NCBI GenBank assembly: GCA_950097015.1
Contig: CATNEN010000001.1
Span: 17,736,501-17,800,500, forward strand
Source: Macrostomum hystrix
Taxonomy: Eukaryota > Platyhelminthes > Macrostomidae
Length of the DNA stretch: 64,000 bases
Reading direction: 5' to 3'
The stretch's first letter is position 1, and the number at the start of each line of letters is the position of its first letter. Made by a program: the position numbers and the translations under genes. The notes beneath the pieces are model-generated. The model was given only the letters and a program-made list of their open reading frames with translations, ran no database searches and had not been told where the DNA came from. Shown one piece after another: positions 11,701-21,264 of the stretch.

Positions 11701-12816
11701 GATGGACTTCTGGCTCTCTAGGTGAGGCGTGGCAACGCCCTGCACGATTTCCAACGCTTCGGTCTGAAATTCCGCTTCTTGCAGCACCCACATCCGAAGA
11801 TTCCTGACACTTTCCTGCTTCCGTTGCTCAAAGATCCACCTCCGATAGTGGGAAACCATTTGCTCGGGCAGTTTCTTCTGCAGTCTGACATACAGCATTC
11901 CATCTTGCAGCTCAGTGTCCTTTCCAGCCTCTTCTAAATTAATCACGGCTATATCCAGCAAATTTGCAAAACTTTTCAGATCTTTAGTGTTTCCGTAGCG
12001 CACAGCAGGAAAGTTATCCAACTCCTCCAAGTGCAAGGCGAGTTGCCGGCGTTTTCCACCGAACTCTCTATCAAGTCTTTCCTTGGCCGCCTCATATGCC
12101 GTCGCTGAGTGCCCTAAGTGCTCGATGACCTTCAATGCCTCACCTTGTAGGTACTGCCTGAGTTGCAGCAGTTTAAACTCGGGCGTAGCGGGGACGCTAT
12201 CAATGCACGCCACAAAAGCTGCCTTCCAGTTCTCGTAACTCTGCTTGTCCCCACTGAACGTTGGGATTTCAACACGCTTTAACATCTTCCACAGGTCCTT
12301 GGAGATCTCCTTGGGGTGCGACGCCTTGCTGGACGCAGCGCTAACAGAAAGTCTGTCTAACTCACCAACTGCTTCGTCTTGGTTTGCAGCAGCGTCTTCG
12401 GCATTTGCCCTCGCAGCAGGAGGCGCTTCTTGTTCGCGTTGCGCTTGACGGCCCCTGGCAGATTCGACGCGTTGAATCGCAGCCTGGTAGTCGCGCTCCA
12501 TCTCCTCCATCTCGTCGAGCAGACGCTGTCGCCTCTCGTCGTCCTTTGTGCTCACGTAGCCTTCGTAAAGCTGTTCCTGAATGGTGCTGACTTGCTCCTG
12601 CAGATCCGACAGGTTGTCACAGGCTTCTTGCACTTCGTCGTCAGAAGCGCGTTTCTGTAGCAGCCATGATAGCTTGCTCTTACACCGAGTTAGCGTTGCC
12701 TTTCTTCTGGACTTCTCAAAGCGCAGCTTCTCCAAATGCAGCGCGCGATCATCTTCTTGTTCGTCCTGCTGCGGTGGAATGGCGTTGTCGTGTTCCATCG
12801 TGGCCTCTGGTTGCAC
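8749..12816 (-). pseudogene. BEL/Pao Gag-Pol with in-frame loss of RNase H/integrase core
   Basis: 1355-codon uninterrupted frame. In order it shows a charged coiled-coil N-terminus, a DUF1759-type Gag segment (PTFSGDKQSYENWKAAF), zinc knuckles (CMVCQGDHELWSC; CFRCLGQGHVSSKC), an aspartic protease (LLDDASTRSYIN) and a reverse transcriptase with catalytic YMDD and IACDVAEMYLQIEM. The Pao-type RNase H begins (LHVFVDASEKAYGAV), then jumps in frame to the integrase C-terminal region (AAPHFGGVHE, LLNSRPL, TPNHFLIG) and DUF5641. Most of RNase H and the integrase DDE core are missing, several hundred residues against the family. It cannot integrate on its own, although no stop or frameshift is present. 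Confidence 0.9.
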
Positions 12817-12882
12817 AGTAGTTGTTGTTTATTCAGCGTGGAAACTTAGGCCTTACCCAACCACGCTCTGCTACCAAAATAA

Positions 12883-13194
12883 TGTACTGGAGCAATCCAA
12901 AAAAAGGCCGATAGCTAGTAGCCAATTATGCTGTGCTCAAAACGGTAGGCAAATCGCGCTAACCAACCAGTTGAACCGGAGGGGGGAGCCTCCACACGTT
13001 TATTATATAATTCAGTGCAAATAGGCTAAAACGGAGGGGGTGGGTGGACGATGCCACTGCACAATGCGAACGAGGGTTAGAGAAACAAGGTGAGTGCGCA
13101 GAGTGGAAGCGGGCGTACAGTAATTGTAAATAAGGTAGATTTAAATAAGCATACAGCGAGTCAGCGACCAATCATACCACCTGCCTCCCGAACA
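12883..13194 (-). repeat. 5' LTR of the BEL/Pao element
   Basis: 312 bp, TG...CA on the minus strand. It shares only its terminal 37 bp (TGTACTGGAGCAATCC... read on +) with 8499-8535 at the other end. Confidence 0.82.
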
Positions 13195-13439
13195 ATTGGG
13201 TCTTGCAAGCTCGACAACCATACCCTTTATCAGGTGCCTTAGGAGCATTATTTTCTATTAGTTTTTGCTTGCTGCTTTTATTGATAATCTTACTGACAGC
13301 CAACACAATATATACGGCTTGGCATTCAGACGTTTGCCCAGAATCCAACACGTTTTCTAGAAACTAATTGTAAAACGACACATTCGCATAGATATGGAAG
13401 AGACATTATGCTTTATCTCGAGCTGCGTGAGGCTTGAAG

Positions 13440-13760
13440 AAGTATCTTTCGTGACGAAGCGACTGTCGTTGAGCAGCGCGTAGGACGAGTGTCCGTCGAA
13501 CTGGGCGCCCTCCTCAGTCCACTGCAAGTTCGCACTCTCCAGTCGATAGCTGCTGCTCGAAGCACGCTCACCGTTCTGACACACCAGGTTGCTGAATCTG
13601 TTGCTCCCACCTGCCAGCCACACACCGACCAACTGAGCGTTGAGCAGCGAGGCGTCGCAGCTCGCCAACGACTTGGCGCGATACACCGAGCACTGCTGCA
13701 GCTCGCAGATGATGTAGGCAGGCGAGATGCTAGGACAGCCAAGACACAAAGGCAAGGCTA
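13440..13760 (-). pseudogene. LamG-family copy 3, truncated
   Basis: Minus-strand fragment matching copies 1 and 4 from QQCSVYRAKSLASCD to AQFDGHSSYALLNDSR. At its 5' side the junction reads GCGAGCTGCAG|CAGTGC. The start of the mature region is fused to the middle, removing about 250 bp between two GCAG-containing sites. The Cys-rich module is therefore gone. On the 3' side it diverges right after LNDSRF (VTKDTSSSL) and stops soon after, without the rest of the LamG fold. Hydrophobic codons upstream hint at a former signal peptide but lie in conflicting frames. Probably dead. Confidence 0.82.
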
Positions 13761-14539
13761 AGGCTAATATGACAGTGTTTCATTTTAGATAGAATTATAT
13801 AGAATATGTTTATCGTTTGTTAGGATTTTCTAACGATGTCTAGCAGGTTGTAGAGTCGCAGTTTTATGGCTATTGGAGTTGGTGGGATTATGGCATTTGG
13901 CAATGCGAATAAAATTGCGTTGCTTGGTTTGTTAGTCGCGCCTGGCTGCTCTGCTCAAAAGCACTGGCCCCTTTTGAGCAGATACCTTTTGCATAAATTA
14001 TTAGCTCAGCTGGGCAAACCACCACCTGTATATCCCCACCGTCTAACGGCATGGTGGAAGCGAGTGGCAGTTGCAATGGAAAGGTTTTTTCTCCCACTTT
14101 GCTCAGTCAAGCAGCCAGTCTGGAGTGCCCTCATAAGTCTGGATCGATGGAAATAGCCAATACCTGAGTCTGGCGCTCTATTTTAGGGCTGCCAGTCATG
14201 CGGGCATTTTATCTCTTATTGTTCTGCGTTTTTACAGTCCCGGATTATTACTGAATTCTCCTCAGGGGAAATACCACTGGGCTATTTCAAGATAGCTTTC
14301 AAACCGAATGACCGATTTTCGTGAAAATTCCACAATCTAAATCAAATTGTTCCCCACCTTTATGATGAACCAACTTTCAAAGCCGTCCGACTTCAGCATC
14401 ACTGAGATTATCAGCGATTCCTGTCGAAGAACTTGGCGGCAAGGACACAGTGCTCTGTACAAAACTCTATGGCAAATCCTAATTAATTAATAAATGAAAA
14501 GAAGTTGTGTCAGTGTGAAAAACTGTACTTCCACTGACA
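13761..14539. other. Spacer with one interspersed-repeat copy
   Basis: Mostly unannotated. Bases 14305-14465 are a copy of a dispersed repeat: CCGAATGACCGATTTTCGT, then AACTTTCAAAGCCGTCCGA, then CAGCGATTCCTGTCGAAGA. The same sequence occurs inverted at about 42495-42690, and a relative is at 21964. Confidence 0.6.
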
Positions 14540-16350
14540 CCACTGACACCCATCCCTGACACCGACCCCTGAGAACCAACCCTGACACCCACCACTGAAA
14601 CTCACCACTGAAACTCACCAATGACACCAACCCCTTCACACCCACAACTGACACCCACCCCCTGACAACCAACCCTGACACCCACCCCTTCACACCCATG
14701 CCTGACACCCACCCTGACACCCAACCCTACCACTAAGCCATCTCACCCTTCCCTAAGACCGACCTCTCACACACATACATGGCACCGAACCCGACACCCA
14801 CCCTAACACCCACCCTAACACCCACCCCTAACACCAACCCCTGACACCAACCCCTGACACAACCCCTAACACCAACCCCTAACACCAATTTCTGACACCA
14901 ACCCCTGACACCAACCCCTGACACCAACCCCTGACGCCTACCCCTAACACCCACCCCTGACACCAACCCCTGACACCAACCCCTGACACCAACCCCTGAC
15001 GCCTACCCCTAACACCCACCCCTGACACCAACCCCTGACACCAACCCCTGACGCCTACCCCTAACACCCACCCCTGACACCCACCCCTGACACCAACCCC
15101 TGACACCAACCCCTGACACCAACCCCTGACACCAACCCCTGACACCACGACTGACGCCTACCCCTAACACCTACCCCTAACACCCACCCCTGACACCAAC
15201 CCCTGACACCAACCCCTGACACCAACCCCTGACGCCTACCCCTAACACCCACCCCTGACACCAACCCCTGACACCAACCCCTGACACCAACCCCTAACAC
15301 CCACCCTAACACCAACCCCTGACACCAACCCCTGACGCCTACCCCTAACACCCACCCCTGACACCAACCCCTGACACCACGACTGACGCCTACCCCTAAC
15401 ACCCACCCCTGACACCAACCCCTGACACCAACCCCTGACGCCTACCCCTAACACCCACCCCTGACACCCACCCCTGACACCAACCCCTGACACCAACCCC
15501 TGACACCAACCCCTGACACCACGACTGACGCCTACCCCTAACACCCACCCCTGACACCAACCCCTGACACCAACCCCTGACACCAACCCCTGACGCCTAC
15601 CCCTAACACCCACCCCTGACACCAACCCCTGACACCAACCCCTGACACCAACCCCTAACACCCACCCTAACACCAACCCCTGACACCAACCCCTGACGCC
15701 TACCCCTAACACCCACCCCTGACACCAACCCCTGACACCAACCCCTGACACCAACCCCTGACACCAACCCCTGACACCAACCCCTGACACCACGACTGAC
15801 GCCTACCCCTAACACCCACCCCTGACACCAACCCCTGACACCAACCCCTGACACCAACCCCTGACGCCTACCCCTAACACCCACCCCTGACACCAACCCC
15901 TGACACCAACCCCAGACACCAACCCCTAACACCCACCCTAACACCAACCCCTGACACCAACCCCTGACGCCTACCCCTAACACCCACCCCTGACACCAAC
16001 CCCTGACACCAACCCCTGACACCAACCCCTGACACCAACCCCTGACACCAACCCCTGACACCACGACTGACGCCTACCCCTAACACCCACCCCTGACACC
16101 AACCCCTGACACCAACCCCTGACACCAACCCCTGACGCCTACCCCTAACACCCACCCCTGACACCAACCCCTGACACCAACCCCTAACACCAATTTCTGA
16201 CACCAACCCCTGACACCAACCCCTGACACCAACCCCTGACGCCTACCCCTAACACCCACCCCTGACACCAACCCCTGACACCAACCCCTGACACCAACCC
16301 CTGACACCAACCCCTGACACCAACCCCTGACACCAACCCCTGACACCACG
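14540..16350. repeat. 1.8-kb C-rich 13-bp minisatellite with higher-order structure
   Basis: About 135 units of CACCAACCCCTGA, with variants CACCCACCCCTGA, GCCTACCCCTAA and CACGACTGA. The variants recur in the same order every few hundred bases (CACGACTGA GCCTACCCCTAA ...), showing block amplification. The complementary strand is a regular series of G4 and G3 runs. The left 200 bp are degenerate. Confidence 0.96.
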
Positions 16351-17499
16351 ACTGATAATACGAGGCGAGTTATATCGCTGAAGTAATTATTTAATGTTTT
16401 TTTTATGACTCTTAAAATACACTGCTGTCCAACAGCCTTCTGACTAAGAAAAAATCAAAAGAAAAAAATGTGTATTAACTACTGAAAACTAGCAGAAATC
16501 ACCGCTTCTTGGAAAGCTTCCACTATTTTTCTCACGCTATCGACAAACATTGTTGCTGATTAATAGACTTCATTATTTTTTTAACTACAAAAATGAACAA
16601 GCAGGCGTTAAAGTACCAACAAATCGAATTAAGGGTGCAATTAATTTATTAATATACGAGTATATTGTTTAATATTTCAACAGCTGTAACCCGCACGGCA
16701 GTAGCTCTATCAAAGCTCTATCAGACTAAGCAAAATACGCTCGTACGCAATGCACTTGCCTTCTGCTGTGAATTTCAGCACAACTGGCTCAAAGCAGTTT
16801 TTCAAAGTCTAGCGATACATTTTCGGAGCATTAGTTTATAAGGCCATTTCAACAGACTGCTAAATAGAATAGTTGCACTTGCTTCTGCGTAGGAGGCATG
16901 TTTATCTACGTATTGAATAGCTGAATGTCGTGCAATTTACGCCCTTGAGGAACAATGAGAGTGTACACTGCCTGACGATGAGAAATTCAAGGCAGATGGA
17001 CACACCTGTGTGAGTATGTACTTGCAGGGTTGAAGAGTGAATGGAAGGAAAACAACACTCGTTATATTAAAACTGAACGATGTAAACTATTGTCATTTCC
17101 TGATAAAAATAAGCAGCTACAGAGTTTAAGCTCGAGTAACAGGCAGTTTAGTTGTTAAATCGGCTTGGAGATTTCGCTGCGTGTTCGAATTTAATGACAG
17201 TTGAATAATAAATTATAAGGCGCTCCATATAGCATGGCTGAACTACGGAATTCAAGTGGACGGGCGGAAGGAGGGAGGGGAGAGAGAAGAGACAGAGAAA
17301 CAAGCCTTCCCAATGTGACCTGCCTGTGCGCTCGTACAGTAAACGGAGACGGAAACGCCAAACACCCCCGCCACTAGCGTGCTTATTTCATAGCTTCTCT
17401 CAGTACAGGCATGCCATATTCACATGCAGCTCCGTCACCCCGGGCTCTGTTTAAAGCGTTAGCGAGGCCGCAAGCGATTTGGCTGGAATTGCCTGTAAT
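16351..17499. other. 5' flank of cytidine deaminase 1
   Basis: AT-rich, then GC-richer near the gene. A short SINE family 1 relic in reverse orientation sits near 16960-17015 (GTGTACACTGCCTGACGATGA ... CACACCTGTGTG). A GA-rich patch lies at 17265-17300. No TATA box can be assigned with confidence. Confidence 0.5.
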
Positions 17500-17985
17500 A
17501 TGCAGCAGCAGCAGCAGCAGCAGCAGCAGCCGAGCTCCATCAGTGACGAGCAGCTGGAACTACTGGTGAAGTCCAGCATGGCGGCTACCGAGTTCTCTTA
17601 CTCGCCCTACAGCAAGTACAAGGTGGGGGCCGCGTTACTGACGGGCCCGCCGGAGGCCACCATCGTCACTGGCTCCAACGTGGAGAACTGCGTCTACCCT
17701 GACGGCTGTTGCGCTGAGAAGACCGCCTTCGTGAAGGCAGTCTCATCCGGCCACCGGAAGTTCCAAGCGCTGGCGGTCACCATCGCCGTTGACAGCGAAG
17801 ATTATCCAAGGATGTGCGGCTCCTGCAGGCAGATTGTCGCCGAGTTCTGCGACGACCAGTTCCCTATCTACCTGGTGCGCTTCAAGCACAAAGACTACCG
17901 GCTTGTTCGGCTGGCAGACTACCTCCATGATGCTTTCCGACCCAGCGTGCTACTGAGCGACCAGAGCCCCAGCAGTTCAAAATAA
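17500..17985 (+). CDS. CDA: Cytidine deaminase, intronless paralogue
   Basis: Hydrolytic deamination of cytidine and deoxycytidine to uridine forms in pyrimidine salvage. ATG at 17500 gives 161 residues. A nine-Gln run (residues 2-10) from a CAG repeat precedes the usual N-terminus (ISDEQLELLVKSSM). Zinc and catalytic motifs are intact: CAEKTA, with the zinc-binding Cys and the proton-shuttling Glu, and MCGSCRQ, with the two other zinc cysteines. The common PCGxC proline is Met here, as in the second paralogue. Substrate-binding SNVENCVYP is present. The frame runs through KYKVGAALL, where the paralogue at 22106 has its intron, so this copy lost an intron or arose by retrocopying. Human CDA is 146 residues; the extra length is the poly-Q and a Ser-rich tail. 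Confidence 0.92.
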   Translation: MQQQQQQQQQPSSISDEQLELLVKSSMAATEFSYSPYSKYKVGAALLTGPPEATIVTGSNVENCVYPDGCCAEKTAFVKAVSSGHRKFQALAVTIAVDSEDYPRMCGSCRQIVAEFCDDQFPIYLVRFKHKDYRLVRLADYLHDAFRPSVLLSDQSPSSSK

Positions 17986-18539
17986 CAACATGTCTCTGTT
18001 GAGTATGAGCATCGAGTTGTCATCAAAGATAATCGTATTTTTGAAAAATCTCCTGATTCATTTTATTTACGCATGAGATGAAATTCTCAATTTTTCATCT
18101 TTCTGAAGACATTATTTTGTCTACAAAAAGGTGTCACATCGCGATGAATGTGCATTAACCAGTGCGGCCGATCATTCATTATGTAACAAATACAACTCGC
18201 AAGCCTCAATACTTGTATAGTTTTATCTTTTTAAAAGTCGTATGAGCCAAAAACGCATGCTATGCACATCGACAGAAAGTCTGCATTATCATCTACTTAA
18301 TTTCGCAATTCTTTCATTGATACTCTGCTTTGAAAAGTTTCTCAGCATTTTTCTTACAATATTTGCTTTTTAATAATTGCCTGAATAAAACAATGAAAAC
18401 AAAGAATTGCACTTTAAAGGCTTCAAAAACTTCGGTTGCTTATTTTTTTTAAGAAACATCATGCTCAGTTTTCATATTACCAGATTACCACAACCCAGTT
18501 TTCAACTTGGGCTGCAATATAGAGCAAGTGACGACCAGT
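17986..18539. other. Convergent 3' flanks
   Basis: Between the deaminase (+) and LamG copy 4 (-). AT-rich, with AATAAA-type words (for example near 18384). Nothing else seen. Confidence 0.5.
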
Positions 18540-19622
18540 CTATGGTAGCACCTGGAAGAAGTCACGAACCTCCTCCTCAGTGAGGGATGCGTTGGCGATG
18601 GCCACAGCCCGCACCACTCCCTTGAGGAAGGCACCTCCAAAAGCGAACCTGCGACCAACTGAAACCATAAAGCAGGACGACCAAGGGGCCACCCATCGGT
18701 TGAAGTTGATGGCTCCAACGAAGCTACTATTGAAGTAGAAGTCTGAGCTTGAAGCATTTGTTGATACCGAGACAGCAACATCAATCCAAGCGTCTCTACT
18801 CGCAGGCAATAGCTCTAAGTTTGAGTACATAAGAAAATTGCTTGCCGTTGTTGTGAAACTAGCCTTGTTAAAGTACATTTGATTGGCGGCTGAGTATTCC
18901 CAAAAGTGGGGGCCAAAAATCTCAACTGGATTGAAGCAGGACACGGCCTCCATGAAGGGCTGGACCCTCGGCTCCCTCTTCAGCCTCATCAGCCACGTAA
19001 AACCAGAAAAAGGGTCGGTCGAGACGAAGCGACTGTCGTTGAGCAGCGCGTAGGACGAGTGTCCGTCGAACTGGGCGCCCTCCTCAGTCCACTGCAAGTT
19101 CGCACTCTCCAGTCGATAGCTGCTGCTCGAAGCGGGCTCACTGCTCTGACACACCAGGTTGCTGAATCTGTTGCTCCCACCTGCCAGCCACACACCGACC
19201 AACTGAGCGTTGAGCAGCGAGGCGTCGCAGCTCGCCAACGACTTGGCGCGATACACCGAGCACTGCTGCACCGAGCCGTCGACTGCGGCCTGATCGCTGC
19301 TGCTCGACTGGCCTCCCATCGGCTTTGCTCCACTCGCCTGCATCATGCGACACACATGCTGGTAGTGGAAGATCGAGCACACACCTGTCTGCTTGTTCCA
19401 CTGAAGCACGAGGTCGTCAGGTGTGCCGCTCGCTTTCAACACGCAGCCATGCAGGCTTTGCAGCGAGTTCCACCGAGTCATCGCCGAGCTGTCGTCGATG
19501 CACTGCATCATCCGGTACTGGCACCAGCGCCTGCTGCAGCTCGCAGTCAAACTGAACAAGAAAGCTGAGGCATTCAGCGCGATGAATCCGAATAGCCGGC
19601 AAAAATATTCGAATCTCAACAT
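18540..19622 (-). CDS. Secreted Cys-rich/LamG-like protein, copy 4
   Basis: 360 residues from the ATG at 19622: a signal peptide (FCRLFGFIALNASAFLFSL), the Cys-rich module, the Ser/Gln linker and a LamG_3-like domain. From the end of the signal peptide to LLNDSR it matches copy 1 almost base for base. A 10-residue variable block follows (FVSTDPFSGF against SCSSDTSTGF), then the shared TWLMRLKREPRVQPFMEAVS, then a C-terminal third with little DNA similarity to copy 1. The domain closes with VAIANASLTEEEVRDFF, the same fold landmark. The start codon lies at the end of a foldback element. Codons 2-5 overlap its 10-bp target duplication and the ancestral ATG lies at 21219. A longer frame begins at 19664 inside the element, but I prefer 19622 because the signal peptide starts there. 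Confidence 0.82.
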   Translation of the reverse strand: MLRFEYFCRLFGFIALNASAFLFSLTASCSRRWCQYRMMQCIDDSSAMTRWNSLQSLHGCVLKASGTPDDLVLQWNKQTGVCSIFHYQHVCRMMQASGAKPMGGQSSSSDQAAVDGSVQQCSVYRAKSLASCDASLLNAQLVGVWLAGGSNRFSNLVCQSSEPASSSSYRLESANLQWTEEGAQFDGHSSYALLNDSRFVSTDPFSGFTWLMRLKREPRVQPFMEAVSCFNPVEIFGPHFWEYSAANQMYFNKASFTTTASNFLMYSNLELLPASRDAWIDVAVSVSTNASSSDFYFNSSFVGAINFNRWVAPWSSCFMVSVGRRFAFGGAFLKGVVRAVAIANASLTEEEVRDFFQVLP

Positions 19623-21208
19623 ATTAATTTCCCGATTGACATTCACATTCACATTCACATTCAAACAAGAGTATTGTAACTTAAAAAATAACCATTCAAT
19701 TACAGCGAAACTTACAAGATCTTCTGATGCAACTAAGATAACGTTCCAAAAAAAATATAATTTATTTTTCTCAATGCATAAAAGAATTACACAGCTTTGA
19801 AGTTTGTTCCTATCTCCGCAGTGTATATTCTTGTACTTTCAAAAAGTAACTTCTACTGCATCAATCGCAATGAAAATTTACAAAACCTCTGATGCAATCG
19901 AGTTGATTGGATGTGTAAAATTTCAGACTGATTCATGAAAGCGTCTGCGGGTTATTCAATGTTAAAGTGTGTTTCGTATCTCCGTAGTGTATTTTTGGGA
20001 GCCAGCTTGACATTCGCAGGCAGACACTTCTACTGCATCAATCGCAATGAAAATTTACAAAACCTCTGATGCAATCGAGTTGATTGGATGTGTAAAATTT
20101 CAGACTGATTCATGAAAGCGTCTGCGGGTTATTCAATGTTAAAGTGTGTTTCGTATCTCCGTAGTGTATTTTTGGGAGCCAGCTTGACATTCGCAGGCAG
20201 ACACTTCTACTGCATCAATCGCAATGAAAATTTACAAAGCCTCTGATGCAATCGAGTTGATTGGATGTGTAAAATTTCAGACTGATTCATGAAAGCGTCT
20301 GCGGGTTATTCAATGTTAAAGTGTGTTTCGTATCTCCGTAGTGTATTTTTGGGAGCCAGCTTGACATTCGCAGGCAGACACTTCTACTGCATCAATCGCA
20401 ATGAAAATTTACAAAACCTCTGATGCAATCGAGTTGATTGGATGTGTAAAATTTCAGACTGATTCATGAAAGCGTCTGCGGGTTATTCAATGTTAAAGTG
20501 TGTTTCGTATCTCCGTAGTGTATTTTTGGGAGCCAGCTTGACATTCGCAGGCAGACACTTCTACTGCATCAATCGCAATGAAAATTTACAAAACCTCTGA
20601 TGCAATCGAGTTGATTGGATGTGTAAAATTTCAGACTGATTCATGAAAGCGTCTGCGGGTTATTCAATGTTAAAGTGTGTTTCGTATCTCCGTAGTGTAT
20701 TTTTGGGAGCCAGCTTGACATTCGCAGGCAGGTAAATGTAAATGTAGTGGACTTACGCTCGATGAGTTTGAGCTTGAATCGACGCCGGAACATTGGGAAC
20801 TTGAATGTCTGCGAATGTCAAGCTGGCTCCCAAAAATACACTACGGAGATACGAAACACACTTTAACATTGAATAACCCGCAGACGCTTTCATGAATCAG
20901 TCTGAAATTTTACACATCCAATCAACTCGATTGCATCAGAGGTTTTGTAAATTTTCATTGCGATTGATGCAGTAGAAGTTACTTTTTGAAAGTACAAGAA
21001 TATACACTGCGGAGATAGGAACAAACTTCAAAGCTGTGTAATTCTTTTATGCATTGAGAAAAATAAATTATATTTTTTTTGGAACGTTATCTTAGTTGCA
21101 TCAGAAGATCTTGTAAGTTTCGCTGTAATTGAATGGTTATTTTTTAAGTTACAATACTCTTGTTTGAATGTGAATGTGAATGTGAATGTCAATCGGGAAA
21201 TTAATACG
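19619..21208. mobile_element. Foldback (long inverted-repeat) element with 10-bp TSD
   Basis: Flanked by the direct repeat TCGAATCTCA at 19609-19618 and 21209-21218. Its arms are near-perfect inverted repeats of about 400 bp: TATTAATTTCCCGATTGAC, a (CATTCA)n run, then unique sequence. The left arm carries five tandem copies of a 177-bp unit and the right arm one. A ~70-bp unpaired centre (about 20735-20805) separates them. It has no transposase gene. The structure is that of a foldback/TIR-MITE type DNA transposon; a 9-10 bp duplication would suit Mutator-like enzymes, but I cannot assign the superfamily. Confidence 0.88.
19850..20734. repeat. Five 177-bp tandem units in the foldback arm
   Basis: Units start at 19850, 20027, 20204, 20381 and 20558 (CTTCTACTGCATCAATCGCA), exactly 177 bp apart and nearly identical. 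The opposite arm has one unit, so the array expanded in one arm after the palindrome formed. Confidence 0.95.
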
Positions 21209-21264
21209 TCGAATCTCATTGCTTTATTCAGCCAGGTGGTGACACTGCTGTCTTTTCTGCCCAA
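21209..21264 (-). promoter_or_regulatory. Displaced original 5' end of LamG copy 4
   Basis: On the minus strand the sequence just outside the foldback element reads ...AAAGCAATGAGATTCGA. ATG at 21219 is followed by the target duplication TGAGATTCGA, whose other copy continues into the coding sequence at 19618. Before insertion this was the start codon of the gene. The ancestral promoter and 5'UTR should lie further up, toward 21300. Confidence 0.7.

Larger units (their letters stand above)
8499..13194 (-). mobile_element. BEL/Pao-type LTR retrotransposon, defective
   Basis: Minus-strand element bounded by the 5-bp duplication ATTGG. The 5' LTR is 13194-12883, starting TGTTCGGGAGG and ending CTCCAGTACA, so it has the TG...CA ends. 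Inside it the sequence TTTTGGTAGCAGAGCGTGG follows at once, the typical BEL-type leader and primer-binding region. A single long gag-pol frame fills the interior. Only the last 37 bp of the 3' LTR survive (8499-8535), yet the outer end and duplication are intact. The 3' LTR was therefore gutted after insertion. Confidence 0.9.

Noticed and set aside
13866-14156. 96-codon frame on the + strand
   Set aside because: No recognised motif, no similarity to the neighbours, and composition like the spacer.
14487-16349. Set of open minus-strand frames reading GVGVRGWCQGL repeats
   Set aside because: Translation of the 13-bp C-rich array; frames end wherever units vary in length.
14540-16350. Interstitial telomere (CCCTAA words)
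   Set aside because: CCCTAA appears only inside variant 12-13 bp units (GCCTACCCCTAA), never as tandem hexamers.
19623-19664. Start of LamG copy 4 at 19664 (MNVNVNVNVN)
   Set aside because: Those codons are the (CATTCA)n run in the foldback arm. The signal peptide begins at the next Met, 19622, and the target duplication shows the ancestral start had the same register.
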